A DNA stretch of 64,000 nt from Tuctoria greenei (taxonomy: Eukaryota; Streptophyta; Magnoliopsida; Poales; Poaceae): contig JAYESD010000001.1 of assembly GCA_036927565.1 (NCBI GenBank), positions 290,853,560-290,917,559 of the forward strand, in the 5' to 3' direction. The notes under the pieces are model-generated. The model was not told where the DNA came from. It saw only the letters and a program-made list of their open reading frames with translations, and ran no database searches. The translations under genes and the position numbers were made by a program. Below are positions 22,261 through 34,539 of this stretch, one piece after another; within the stretch, counting starts at the first letter, position 1, and every line of letters starts with the position of its first letter.

Positions 22261-23449
22261 CCCCGGCCCACGCGGCCTGACTGCCATTTCACACGATGTT
22301 GTCGCCGCTGTCACACTCCCGTAGCAGCCTCCCCGTCGGCAGCCCCGAGCTCCCAATGCCATCGAGCTCCTCGTCATGAGCTCCGCCCGAAGCCGCTGCC
22401 CCGACACGCGGTGCCCCCACCCCAACTCCGGCTCCGCCACCCCAACGGCGTCCCTCCTCGGGCACCACCGCCAACACGCCAGCGCCGACGCCCGCCACGC
22501 CACCACCAATCCGCTGGCGTTGACGCCCTCCAACTCAAGAGCCTAGGTTAATTTCTTTTGTTTATTAGCTAGATATAATCATGGTCATTTAGATAAATTG
22601 ATATGTTAATCATGCTTAGGTTAATCATGATCATTTAGCTAGGTTAATCATGCTTAGGTTGAATTATGTTTATTAGGAATGTTTCTTATGCCTCAGTTTA
22701 CTTTTATTAATTATGCCTAGGTTGACTATATTAGGTTGTTTATTATGCCTATGCCAAAAAATTTAATTATTCCTAGGTTTAATTACATTTATTATGTCTA
22801 GGCCATTTTTGTGTTAATTATGCCTAGGTTTAATTATGGTTATTAGGTTTGTTTATTATGCCTAAGTCAATTTTTTGTTAATTGAGATTAAGTTCATCAA
22901 TTATTTTTTACTTTTTTATGATTAATGCATATTTATTTGGTTTAGTAATTTAATTAATTATGGTTTAATTATTATTTTGATTGATTGAGTGCTTAACTAT
23001 TATATGTAATTAAACGGTCTTCAGCCCGGCCCGACACGACCCATTTAGGGCCCGTAACGGTCCATTTAGTGGTAATGTATTCGTCGAGATGGGCACGAAG
23101 GCTAAAAGCAACGGTGATTACGGCAAGCTCCCACGCGTGGACTGCGGGCCCTGACGGGGCGGTTTCCTCTTGTTCTTTCCTTCTCTCTCGGTCTTTCCCC
23201 CCTCTCGTAAATGACTCAAAAATGAAAGACAAACGTAACCTATACAATATGCGTTACCTGTTTCGAACTGACCCGTCTCACATGCGTTACACATGTGAGG
23301 CATGTAGGTTCGGAATTGTCCTTTTTTTGGAAAGCCTGGGAGTGATCGAGGGTCTGTGCTTGTGATGAAACGCAGGTTTGGATCCGGACAAGATTTCGAT
23401 GGCATAACATTAATGTTCTTTGTTGCACCATTTTTGAGCGTGCAGTTGG
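22261..23449. other. non-coding spacer with AT-rich short repeats
   Basis: The part 22290-22550 is C-rich with no recognisable protein. From 22560 to 22990 runs a degenerate repeat of ATTATGCCTAGGTTTAATTATG-like blocks, shifting between TTATTAGG and TTATGCC. From about 23010, CAGCCCGGCCCGACACGACC resembles hAT-like termini. The rest up to 23449 shows nothing recognisable. Confidence 0.4.
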
Positions 23450-24085
23450 CACTACGTAAGAAATCCAAATAGGAGACAAAGATGGGCGACGCGCTCAAAG
23501 GCAAACGTCTCTGATAAGATTAAGCGAGACGAGCCCGCTTCAGCGAGGACCTGTCATGGCTCGGGTGAACGTTCAAGGAGACATGTTACAATACAACATG
23601 TCTCAGTTAAGTAGGTATCCAAGACGCGCCTTCTCTCTGACGAATAGGAGTCGTGCTTCTATCAAAGCGCGTCTCCTATTAGCAAAAGAAACGAGACGTC
23701 TCCTTTGTCTTCGTTTACAGACAGATGAACTCGTCGCTGAACGATTAATTCATTCTCACAGTTGAACACACAAAATATTCATCACACAGATGAACACAGA
23801 TAACACATTCATTCATTAACAAATATATTAACAAGAAAAAAGTACAAGACACAAGAAAATAAAAACAACATCAACTAAAAAATAACAAAAGAAAACCTAA
23901 ATCCTACTCCTCCTGAAAATAATTCACTTGATAACATCTGAACTTAGAGCACATTCACTTGATAACAAAATCATTCACTTGTCCAAAAAATAATCAAATC
24001 CTTTTTTATGATTTCTGAGGAACACGATCAACACACCACACATTCATTCATTCACACAGTGGCCAACGTCTTGTAATATATTCAT
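23450..24085 (+). mobile_element. left end of CACTA family B, cut off at the duplication breakpoint
   Basis: It starts CACTACGTAAGAAATCC preceded by TGG, the same as the complete element at 38500. It contains subterminal GAGACG/CGTCTC motifs. It stops at 24085 because the tandem duplication broke here. Confidence 0.9.
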
Positions 24086-25371
24086 GATGACGATTACCCT
24101 GTGGGATTTACAAACGTGTGTGCACTCCGTTTGCTTCTCGACCTCTAGCTAGTAGTATTATTAGTACATGAGCTCATCTTAATGACTGTTGTACGATGAG
24201 GGTCCTGACACCATGCATGTCTGCATCCAGCAAACTGCAATAACTGCACGGTTCTCAGCAGGCGCGCGAATATCTCCTCCTGAGATTGGCAACCGTCGAC
24301 CGCGGGCGTGCGCGCAGTTCCACTACGCCGCGTTCCTCATGGCCGCGTCCAAGTAGAGTCTCCTCGTCTACGACGTACACGGGCCTGCTCAGGGCGTTCG
24401 TCAACGTCAACTCGGCCCTCCTCGGCAGGCTCGTGGACTGCCACCTGCCGACTTCATTGCGCTCGTAATCGCCTAGAGGTGGGCGATGAGCTGCAGATAT
24501 GGCGGCGACTGCCTCGTGGTGGCAAGTGATGCGTAGATGCGCTGTGTGGCGCAGATTGGCGGGAGTTTAGGACGCGACAGCAGCGAAACGAGGGAGTATA
24601 TATCCCCAAATGGGCCGGGCCCATTCGGCGGCCCGACGCTCGGCACGGAAAATCCCGATCCAAGCACGGGCCCGACACGAGGCAAATAGTGCCGGGCCGG
24701 CCCGAGCACTTATAGGGCCGTGTCTAGGCCGCCTCCTCGGCCCGCTGGGCTAGCCCGAGCCCGACACAATTTTTTGGCTGGCCCGATGATGGCCCAATAT
24801 CACCTCAATCTGCATCTGGAGCATTGATCGTTGCACTGATTTTCAACCGTTAGATCTACTTGGACACATATAAATACTCACCTCTATTCTCAAACCCTAG
24901 TCACCTCATTTCCAACCCTAGCCGCCAGCCACTAGCCTCCCTCTCCACCTGTGCCGTCCGCATACCTTCCCCAACCGCCGGCCTCCCCAGTCCCCACCCG
25001 CGCCGCCGACCAGCCTTCCCCACCCGCCAGCCGCATAAGATAGTTCTGATAGTTCAAAAATAAAGGCATAAGAGAGTCTTAGCATAATATGTGTCTGAAA
25101 TATTTTAGTCTTCGCTTTCTAAATAATATGAATGACTTGATTATATCATCTTCATTCACTTCGAAAAAATATTTCACTTAATAAATGTGACTAGAAAATT
25201 TAAAAGGAGACAAATTCCTTATTCCATTTAAGAAGTTGTAACAGTTCTTGTCCATATGTGACAATGTTCATGGACGCATGGGAAGGATAAACTGCTGGCA
25301 CACTAGGAAGGTTGCGGCAGACGCGCTCGCGAGTCGCAAGGCTAATGGTTTGTTGCCAGAATTGATCAGCG
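24083..25371. repeat. segment P: partial re-copy of 20658-21977
   Basis: P aligns to the spacer beside CAF1-like copy 1, including the hAT-like fragment, but is clearly more diverged than the two 7.5-kb units are from each other. It has internal deletions, for example near 24330. It ends just before the point where family A CACTA sits in unit 1, so it derives from a version without that element. The left junction shares CAT and the right junction shares GCG. Confidence 0.85.
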
Positions 25372-25617
25372 GGCGTGCGCGCAGTTCCACTATGCCGCCA
25401 CGCCATGCAGTGGGCGCTCCTGCGCTGCGTTCCTCATGGCCGCGTACAAGTAGAGTCTCCTCGTCTACGACGTACGCGGGCCTGCTCAGGGCGTTCATCA
25501 ACTCGGCCCTCCTCGGCAGGCTCGTTGACTGCCGCCTGCCGACTTCATTGCGCTCGTGATCGCCTAGGGTGGGCGATGAGCTGCAGATATGGCGGCGACT
25601 GCCTCGTGGTGGCAAGT
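25369..25617. repeat. segment Q: second partial re-copy of 20881-21136
   Basis: Q repeats the beginning of the same spacer a third time and resembles P more than the unit 1 source (GCCTCGTGGTGGC against GGCTCGTGGTGGC). It is joined to Copia polyprotein sequence at 25614-25617, where AAGT fits both sides. Confidence 0.85.
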
Positions 25618-27891
25618 CGGAGAAGTTTTGGGCCGAAGCAATCAACACGGCGTGCCATGCAGCAAATAGGGTCTATCTTCACGGACTACTTCAAAAGACC
25701 CCGTACGAGCTTATCATTGGGAGAAAGCCCAACATCTTCTACTTTTGAGTCTTTGGGTGCAAATGCTACATGTACCGCAAGAAAAGGCTCGGTAAGTTTG
25801 AAAGAAGATGTGATGTTGGTATTTTTCTTGGTTATGCATCAAACTCAAAAGCATATCGAGTATTCAACCAAACCTCCGATTTAGTTGAAGAAAGTTGTGA
25901 TGTTGAGTTTGATGAGACTAATGGCTCCCAAGAGGAGAGTTTTGTTCATGGTGAAATAGATGATGAGTCTCTACGAGAAGACATGAAGAACATGACCATT
26001 AGAGACATCAAGCCGGAAGTTGAAGAGGGCCATGATCAAGGGGGGGCTTCAAGTTCCAACAACAACACCTCCATGGCGCCTCAAGTCGACGAAGTAGAGA
26101 AGGATGATCTATTGCCAACTCAAGACTCACAAGCCATACAACATCAAGATGAAGAAGAAGTCCATGATCAAATCCAACCACAAGAGGAGCAACACGCTTC
26201 ACCACCGCCAAGTGCTTCACAACCACTTATGAGGCATGAACGCATTTCCAAGGCGCATCCGATGGACCATCATCGGAAGTCCTTCAAGGGGTGTAAGTAC
26301 TCGTTCTCGTCATTTCGCCTCATTTTGTGAGCACTACTCGTTTGTTTCGTGTGTAAAACCCACTCACATTGAGGAAGCACTCCAAGACCCAAATTGGGTG
26401 ATGGCTATGCAAGAAGAACTCAACAAATTCATCTACAATGAAGTTTGGGTGTTGGAGGAGCGACCTAAGGACAAGAACGTCATCGGAACAAAGTGGGTGT
26501 ACCGCAACAAACAAGACAAAAATGGTGTTGTGGTCCGCAACAAGGCAAGACTTGTGGCCAAAGGGTTCTCGCAAGTTGAAGGACTAGACTTTGGGGAGAC
26601 ATTTGCTCCGGTCGCCCGGTTAGAGGCAATTCGTATACTCCTTGCTTTTGCTTCACATCATAATATTACACTTCATCAAATGGATGTGAAAAGTGTCTTT
26701 CTTAATGGCTACATTAATGAGCTTGTTTATGTTGAACAACCTCCCGGGTTTGAAGATCCGAGGAATCCTAACCATGTGTATAGGTTGCACAAGGCGCTCT
26801 ACGGGCTCAAGCAAGCACCTAGGGCGTGGTATGAACGACTACGGAACTTCCTCATCATGCAAGGATTTAAGATCGGGAGGGTGGCCACCACACTCTTCAC
26901 CAAAGACATCAACGAAGATTTGTTCATTTGTCAAATTTATGTTGATGATATTATTTTTGGTTCAACTAACGAATCTTTTAGCCATGAGTTTGGCAAAATG
27001 ATGTCTAGGGAATTCGAGATGTCAATGATTGGAGAGCTCAACTTCTTCCTTGGATTCCAAATCAAGCAACTTCAAGAGGGAACTTTCGTCTATCAAGAGA
27101 AATACACCAAGGACCTCTTGAAGAAATTTGAGATGGGAGATTGTAGCTCAAGAAGCACTCCAATGGCAACAAATTGCCATCTCGACGCACATAAGGACGG
27201 TAAACCTATTGACCAATCTCACTACCGTTCTATGATTGGTTCATTGCTTTATCTTACCGCATCTAGGCCCGATATAATGTTTAGTGTATGCTTATGTGCT
27301 CGCTTTCAAGCGGCACCTAAAGAATCGCATAAGAAGGCGGTCTTTAGGATACTTAGGTATCTTAAGCATACCCCTAGTATGGGCTTGTGGTACCCTAAAG
27401 GTACAACCTTCCACCTCTTGGGATACTCGGATTCGGACTTTGCCGGATGCCGTGTGGATCGCAAGAGTACCTCCGGTGGGTGCCACTTGCTTGGGCGTTC
27501 CCTAGTCTCTTGGTCTAGCAAGAAGCAAAATTCCGTCGCTTTGTCCACGGCGGAAGCGGAATACATTGCGGACGGTGCATGTTGTGCCCAAATTCTTTAT
27601 ATGAAACAAACCCTTTTGGACTTTGGTATTAAACTTGGTTGTGTGCCTCTCCTTTGTGACAATGAAAGTGCGGTTAAGATAGCTAAAAACCCCGTTCAAC
27701 ACTCCCGCACTAAGCACATTGATATTCGCCATCATTTCTTAAGAGACCATGAAGCTAAGGGAGACATCTCTTTGAGAGGTGTTAGGTCCGAAGAACAATT
27801 GGCGGATATCTTCACTAAACCACTTGATGAGAAAACTTTTTCTAGGCTAAGAAGTGAATTAAATGTGCTAGACGCAACACACGTCATGTAA
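25618..27891 (+). pseudogene. Copia family 1 pol fragment: integrase tail, RT, RNase H
   Basis: The sequence starts at FWAEAINTACHA in the integrase C-terminal region. It has an in-frame TGA near 25747 and a frame change near 26240-26330. From about 26370 to 27891 it is open: the RT entry (EALQDPNWVMAMQEELN), QMDVKSVFLNG, the YVDDIIFGST active site, then RNase H with STAEAEYIA and TKHIDIRHHFLRDH. RT and RNase H motifs look intact, but the truncated front leaves no complete polyprotein. Confidence 0.92.
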
Positions 27892-29127
27892 GAATGCATA
27901 TCATATAGGTCTTGCCTAACTCTCAAAGGATATGGGTGAGCAAAGGTTAGCTTGGGATGGTGGTTCTTTTAGTTTTCCCAAGGCTTAGCTCTCTCTGAAG
28001 AAGCCTTTGAAAGGTTCAAACTTGGCAAGATAGATTTACTTTATGTCTTGCATGATGCCTGCCATATAGATTTACAATTTCTTGCATTATAAAATGTTTG
28101 GCATTGCATACGGTAGATTGTCACAAAGGGGAACCCACCTCATGAGAAAGAGACTTGTTTGAAATGCAATATCTCAACTCATATAAGGTGGAAACAACAA
28201 AATGTTAGGTGCGTTAATGCCTAGAGGAACATGCTTCAAAGAGATAGAAGTCTTCATACTCTACCTCACAAAGCATGGGCCTTACATTTTATTTGGATAT
28301 TTTCTGCCTATCTTTCTCGGTGTTCCATTTGCTCTAAGGATTAGCCAAGTTATTGGCATATTAGCTGTTTGAGGGGTAAGGGGTTGCCCAGAAAGTCCTA
28401 AGATATGTGTTTCTCTTTGCTTGGTTGTTTGGTCAAAGGACATATATGGGATGTTGTTATTTAGTTATCATCGGATTATCCGATGCCTAGGTCAATCCCT
28501 CATCGGATCAGTTGGTGTTCAAAGATCAAGGGTCAGTCAAGTCAGAAACCAAGATCGACCGATGAGTTCAAACCAGAAAACATCGGTCCATCCGGTGTTC
28601 ATCATTCTGGAAATATGATGAATTCCACCGATGATATCATCATCCCACGTCGGACCATCCAGTGTCAAATTTCCATTTTGGATACCCTTACTGTGGCATT
28701 CGACCGATGCTTCCATCATGTAACATCGGTCCATCCGGTGTTAAAATAACGGCTAGGGTTTGGGACCCACTATTTAAGCCCGAGCGCCGCCGACGGTTTC
28801 TCTCTCCCCGACTTCTCTATCGCCCGTACGCCGCCCCCTCACGCCCTAATCGCCCTCCGCCGCCGCCGCAACCTCGCGCCGCCGCCGCCCTAGGCGCCGC
28901 CGCTGCATCTCCCTCGCCAAGCCGCCACCTCACTCACCATCACCCAAGTCGCTGCCACCGCCGCTAGCACCGCCTCCACCGCCTCTGCTCCACCCCGGCA
29001 CCACAACAGCCCCAAGTGACATCTCCGTGGTCCCTCCCAAGCTCCATCGCCGCTAGGGTTTCGACCGCGACACAATTGTCGTATCCCCGTGCGCTCGACC
29101 CCGTCAAAGCTCACCTCGGCGATTGCA
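27892..29127. other. Copia 1 spacer with a cluster of palindromic motifs
   Basis: There is no gene. From 28460 to 28745 there are repeated motifs of the ATCGGATTATCCGATG and CATCGGTCCATCCGGTG type, the same family as in this element's LTR. The GC-rich stretch 28780-29110 looks like a leader for the following ORF. Confidence 0.6.
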
Positions 29128-31300
29128 ATGGCTCGTGACAAGAAGAACAAGGGCAAGGCCATCGCGGAGCCCGCCGCGAAGAAGCAAAAGCTGTCCAAAG
29201 AGGAGAAGAAGGCATTGATGGCCGCTCGCGCCGCCGAGGAGCGCGAGCGTGGCCGAGGAGGGTCCCTGATGATCCGCGAGGCTCGTTCCAGGCAGCCTCC
29301 CGTGATCGATGAGTCAGACGCCGAAGAAGAGCCTGAAGTGCCTCTCGTCCGCCGGCGTTCAGCCCGGACCCGTGGGGGACACTCCCCTGCAGTTCCACGT
29401 CCGAGACTGACGGCAGTCGACAGTCGTGAGGACAGGGAGGCCGAGAGGGCCATCTACCAGATGGACACGGCAGTCCGTGTCGGTGAGGGAGTCCGTCTCA
29501 CGGACTACAAGAAGCTGAAGGCAAAGAAGCTTCGGAAGCTCAGGTGAAACCTGTTACTGGAAGAGTGGTACTCGCAGCCCCGAGAGGCCACGATGGACAA
29601 CAGATTCTGGACACTGACTCAGGCGTCTCTCTACGAGACCTACAGACGCCGAGGCCACAAGCTGTTCCAACACAACTACATGGATTGGAATCAGCTGGCA
29701 GTGGCAGCAGAGACAGAGATCAGGCCATATTTTGAGAGGTACAGAGGCCTAGTGCAGCTGCTTTCTTACGACAGGAGTGCATATGTGGAGGAATGGGTAC
29801 GCGTGTTCTATGCTACCCTCTACATTTTTGAGGGTCGGAGGTCAATTGACTTTATGTTCATGGGCCAGCATCATCATCTATCGAGAGAGATAGTGGCTCA
29901 GCTTCTTGGAGTGGACCTGCACGACACCTGCGTGCATGAGAAGGTCTATGGACAGGCAGATCCGCCAAGGAGGCCGCTCACTGGAGGAGTGGCTCCTGCT
30001 CTGGAGGAGATCAGATCATTGTTTGGACCTACGTTCTCTCCAGACCAGCCGAGGGTGTCGGCTTTGTTGACCCCAGCAGCGCGCACGGTGCACCTTGCCC
30101 TGCGTCGCTCTCTCCTGCCGAGGTCCGGCTATCTTGAGGGGTTCACCAGCCTCCAGCAGACGATCCTGTTCTACATCATGAACGGGATGGATTTTGACAT
30201 AGTTGACGTCATCTTCTGCGAGATGGAGGATGTGATTACAGATCGAGTGGGGATGATGAGGCAGCTCGTCTATGGGCACTGGATCAGCTACCTATGCTAC
30301 ATGGTGTCTACTGACGGGACCGCAGTTCGAGACAGCTTTCTCATGGACGACAGTCTCCCGCGCTTCAGTCACTACCGAGCTCCAGCTCCAGGGGACCGCC
30401 GCCTTGGCCGCCCTGTTGAGCGCCAGGTCAGGGCGATGCTGTCCGAGGAAGACTGGTCGGATTTGGAGAAAGAGGATGAGCGTCTAGCTGAGGCAGAGGC
30501 TCAGGGAGGAGACCTGCAGCACGTCTGGTCCGAGAGCGACACAGACGAGAGTGTCGAGGAGTACTTCCCTCCTCCACCCTCATCGAGGCAGCACGACGCA
30601 GAGGCATGAGGATCAGCTGCTCCACCGCCGACACCCCCCTGTGTCCGAGGCGCAGGTGTCACAACCGTCAGAGCTGTCGACACTTCTTCAGCAGATGATA
30701 GAGCAGCAGCGCCAGGACAGGCTCGCGGCTGAGCAGGCCAGGGCAGAGCAGGCTGCTCACCTGGCACAGCTTCAGAGGCAGCAGCAGGAGCTTCAGCTGG
30801 AGATCGCCCGACAGAGGCGAGAGGATACGGACCGGTTCACGAACCTTGTTGATCAGATGCACCGACGTACCCTCGACCAGCAGCAGCAGACTCAACAGGT
30901 TATGATGGGGATCCTAGGGTTGATCACCAACCTATACACTCAGACTGGGATCGCCCTTCCTCCACAGTAGCCTGGACTGGGACTGGCTCCAAGTGCGACT
31001 CAGGTGCCTGCTACTCCGATTCCTTCTATCAGCATGTCACCACTTCTGGCACCCAGCGCACCGATCCACTCTCCTCTGCCGGCGACGTCTCTGTTCCAGC
31101 AGACGCCGACATCTGTGGTCAGTGCCCAGCCTCCTCCAGCTCCAGCTCCACCGGCGCCTCCTGTACCTGCTACCTCCTCTCCAGCTCCGACAGCGGACCC
31201 CCCAGCTCCCTCCGCTCCAGCTCCTGTGACCGGCGACTCCAGCTCCGACGACAGCGACGGTGACCAGTTCGTCATCGAGCCTAGTACTCAGGGTCAGTAG
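29128..31300 (+). pseudogene. Copia family 1 env-position ORF, broken
   Basis: Sireviruses carry an extra ORF after pol, often called env-like. Here the reading is split into pieces: 29128-29547 (Lys-rich, KKNKGKAIAEP), 29593-30609 (a globular region with YVEEWVRVFYATLYIF, like plant transposon-associated proteins), 30551-30970 (a Gln-rich coiled coil with EQQRQDRLAAEQARAEQ) and 31004-31300 (Pro/Ala/Ser-rich with an acidic end). Stops and frame changes separate the pieces. The role of the protein is not established. Confidence 0.7.
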
Positions 31301-31651
31301 GCTCTCTGATCCCTTTTTGGTGTCTTGATGCCAAAGGGGGAGAAGAGGTAGAGGAGTCAGGGGGAGTAGTATCTCAGTCTCAGGGGGAGTTTTTATTTTT
31401 ATCTATATTATTTGTTTTCTTGTGTGCTTGAGTACTTTTGTAATATTAATTAAGCACCTTTCTACTTGTGACATTTGCTTATGGTATTAATCGATTGAGC
31501 TTTTCACGCCATTAATTTCATTTGATTTCTACAAGCTCGATGTGTCTTATCTTGTATTCATTGCATATCTATTTGAGTATTGTACCATCAAATTCATTAC
31601 TATTGCGCTTTAAATTATTGTGTTGTCATCAATCACCGAAAAGGGGGAGAT

Positions 31652-33002
31652 TGAAAGCATCTAGGCCCCATGAGGTACGGTTTCGGTGATTAATGACAAC
31701 CATTCGATTTTACTAATGAATTTATGAATGCAAGGTCCCAATAATCACTCAATCAAATGAAATCAAAATGACATTGGAGACCCATATAAAATCAACTAAT
31801 GAGATCAAATCGAATCATATGAATACAAGAAGTGAAAGCTCTAACTTGACATCACTCAATGCTTGAAGACTATCAGAACAACATTTCAAACAAGTGTCAA
31901 AGAGGTCACAAGTTCAAATTCCAAAAGAACAACTCAAAACAACTCGAAGTCAACAAGTTGACCACACCGGATCATCCGATGATTTCTGAGTTGACTACAT
32001 CGGTCGAGTTGTGTCAACAGAAGAAGAAGACCTCAGAGCAAAGCACTCACCGGATCATCCGATGTGTGGCTCAGCTACATCGGTCCATCAGTACAGTTTG
32101 CAACATCATTGGACCAAGTGAAGCACCGGATCATCCGATGTACATAAGTATAAACATCGGTTGATTACTCCAGTAAGCATTAAGGTTGAGTCAACTCTGG
32201 AGGAAAGAGCCGCCGGATCATCCGATGATGAAGATGAAGCTACATCGGTCTAACAACGGTCATATCTGACACCATGACGTCAGCCAGCTTAATTAGACCG
32301 ATGATAACAAAGGGGGATACATCGGATCATCCGATGTGTACAATAAAGTTCTGTCAGCCTACTTTTCCAACGGCTATTTCGGGGAGGTTGGCTTTAAATA
32401 CCCCCTAAGCCAGTCATTACGGCGAGTCTTGATACTCAGAAGCTAACAACACATCCAAGAGCACTCAAGACCAAGAGCTTACACTTCTACACCCATTAGA
32501 TCATTTGTATAGGCTAGATCTAGCTAGAGAAAAGCTTGTGTGCGTCCATTCTCAGTGATTGGAGTCTCTAGGCTAGTGAGAGGTTGAAGAGATCCTTCCG
32601 GAGCTTGCCAAGGTGTGTGTGGAAGCCCGGAAGATCAAGGATTGTACAAGGCTTGAGCTCCACCTTGCCGGAGATGGCGAACGGAGAAGATTAGTGAAGA
32701 CCCCCTTGTCTCGGTGACTTGGGAGTGGCAAAACCCATCGGTGGGTGCCACAACGTGGACGTAGGAAGATCCTTGTGATCTTGCCGAACCACGGGATAAA
32801 CTCCGTGTCTCCGTGTCTTTTGAGCGTTTGCATTCCTCTCTCTCCTTTTACATTATGCAATCTTTATTCCGCAACTTATATTTACGTTGATTGCATAGAT
32901 AAACCGCATAGGGAATTGGGCTTTAGTCGTTAATTTTTAATTGTCTTAAAATTTGAAAGAAAGCCCAATTCACCCCCCCTCTTGGGCGTTTCGATCCTTA
33001 CA
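31652..33002 (+). mobile_element. 3' LTR of Copia family 1
   Basis: The 1351-bp LTR begins TGAAAGCATCTAGG after the polypurine tract GAAAAGGGGGAGAT and ends CCTTACA before CTGTC. It is nearly identical to the solo LTR at 16600-17951. Confidence 0.95.
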
Positions 33003-33336
33003 CTGTCCAAGACGACATGTATTTGAGTACAGGAGTACTAACCTTGTGTGTTTGGAGATCTTTATAATGATTCAAAGTATCAAAATACTTAGTACTTAGT
33101 GTCTGCATGAATCAGGTAATCTAACACATACTAATGTTGGATTTGACATTCTGGATTTTCTCCATTCATTCTGAAATTATTGCTTACCTATCCATGTCTT
33201 ATCACTAAATTGTCATTTTTCTACTTTTGAGTCATTTTCGTCAGTTTGCCGTATATTAATTTAATGGGCATATTTCTTGGATACAGTAACAACAATACAT
33301 TATGACACAAGGTTGTCTTTTTTTTTGTTGTTGTAG

Positions 33337-33356
33337 GAAACTCAATGCCTTTATGA
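33337..33356 (+). pseudogene. orphan duplicate of NFD6-like exon 3
   Basis: The same acceptor and 20 coding bases ending in TGA are repeated with the following 3' UTR. No exon 1 or 2 accompanies them, so this copy cannot encode the protein. Confidence 0.85.
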
Positions 33357-34539
33357 CAGACTAGTGTTGCACTTCTCCATGTACCCTTGGGCTCAGCTCA
33401 GAAACTTTTCAAGGCTTGTGACGTTTTTGTCGCAAAGTACAGATGAGCTTACAAGTAGCCATGAATATTTAGCCATTACAGGACATGTTCTTCATTGCCA
33501 GGAAAAAAATGGCTTTTCTGTGGCTGCGATATCTGATTCTGTAGACTTAAGTTATGATTTGAGTTGCCCTTGCTCATTTTGGAGATTAGGCATGATTTTG
33601 ACAATCATGTAATTGAATTCTAGAGATGCAATGTTTGAAGTGCATCCTTGTCCATGAATAAGCAATCGATCATGATTCAACTTCATTTTGTGAGCTTGGA
33701 GCTTAGTCATCACGTATGCAAGCATGGTATGTGCAATTTTCATGCTTGTGATTGGAATGTCATGGTTTGTGTGAGAAATAGAAACTTCTGTGTGACCGTT
33801 TACATTTTATTCGCTTCGAATGCAAGAAAATACGTCGAAAGAAGGCTTTAAAACCAGAATCGGCACTAAACTGGAGTAATACATCGAATGGTTCATGTTC
33901 AATTGCTGTATACACGCAGATATGGACCAGAGTATATAAAAGAAACTGCAAATTATTATTAGCCTGGAAAGAAACGTAGCTGCTCTAGTCATATATAATT
34001 CCCAAACAATTTACAGCAAGTTCACGTCGCCCCGCTGTTGACTAATACGCTCCAACCATACCAGGTATTTAATCATGCTTGATTATCAATTCTTCATGAT
34101 CAAGATTTTCCTTACTCGAATTAACTGAACGCATAAACCTTATATTCACACAAATCTGAATATGGGCCATAGTATGTAAATAGAAAGGAACTCCAGATTA
34201 TTAGCTTAGAAAGATACATAGCTGCACTAGTCACATGTCATTCTCTAAAAAACTAGGTACATATACAATTCCCAAACAGTTTACATTAAGATCATTGTAG
34301 CTCCGCTGTTGACTGGTACTCCCCCATATAAGCTCCGCCATATCAGGCAATACCAGTTAATTCGAACATTTTGAGGTTAATAACAAACTTGCAAACCAGA
34401 ACTAGAAAGGAAGACGGGCCGAGAAAAAAGACACCCCTAGAAGTTAAGAATGCAGCTCCTGTTGGTTCTGGTGACACTTTTTGCAGTTGGTCCATCGATT
34501 TGCTTCTCAATCTTGTTCTTGATGCACGAATTCATTCTT
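33357..34539. other. copy 2 of NFD6-like 3' UTR and spacer
   Basis: It repeats 18308-19489, including the diverged roughly 200-bp direct repeat. No coding sequence is seen beyond short chance ORFs. Confidence 0.6.

Larger units (their letters stand above)
16600..24085. repeat. tandem duplication, unit 1 (about 7.5 kb)
   Basis: This unit matches 31652-39135 with a constant offset of 15,050-15,052 bp and only scattered single-base differences and short indels. It contains the Copia LTR, NFD6-like exon 3, the CAF1-like gene, hAT-like and CACTA remnants and the first 636 bp of a CACTA. The match stops at 24085, where unit 2 continues into the intact CACTA and unit 1 jumps to a re-copied flank segment. 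Confidence 0.95.
25618..33002 (+). mobile_element. 5'-truncated Sirevirus-like Copia (family 1)
   Basis: This remnant starts within the integrase region of pol and runs through reverse transcriptase and RNase H, a palindrome-rich spacer, a broken env-position ORF, a polypurine tract (31638-31650) and the 3' LTR. The 5' LTR, gag, protease and integrase core are missing. The 3' LTR is followed by CTGTC (33003-33007), the same target duplication as the solo LTR, so both derive from one insertion in NFD6-like intron 2. Confidence 0.9.

Noticed and set aside
22240..22551. GC-rich ORFs on both strands after the CACTA family A end
   Set aside because: Pro/Arg-rich translations on both strands without motifs; typical chance frames.
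29089..31300. A true envelope gene in the Copia elements
   Set aside because: No signal peptide or fusion-like membrane segment is seen; only the position after pol is env-like.
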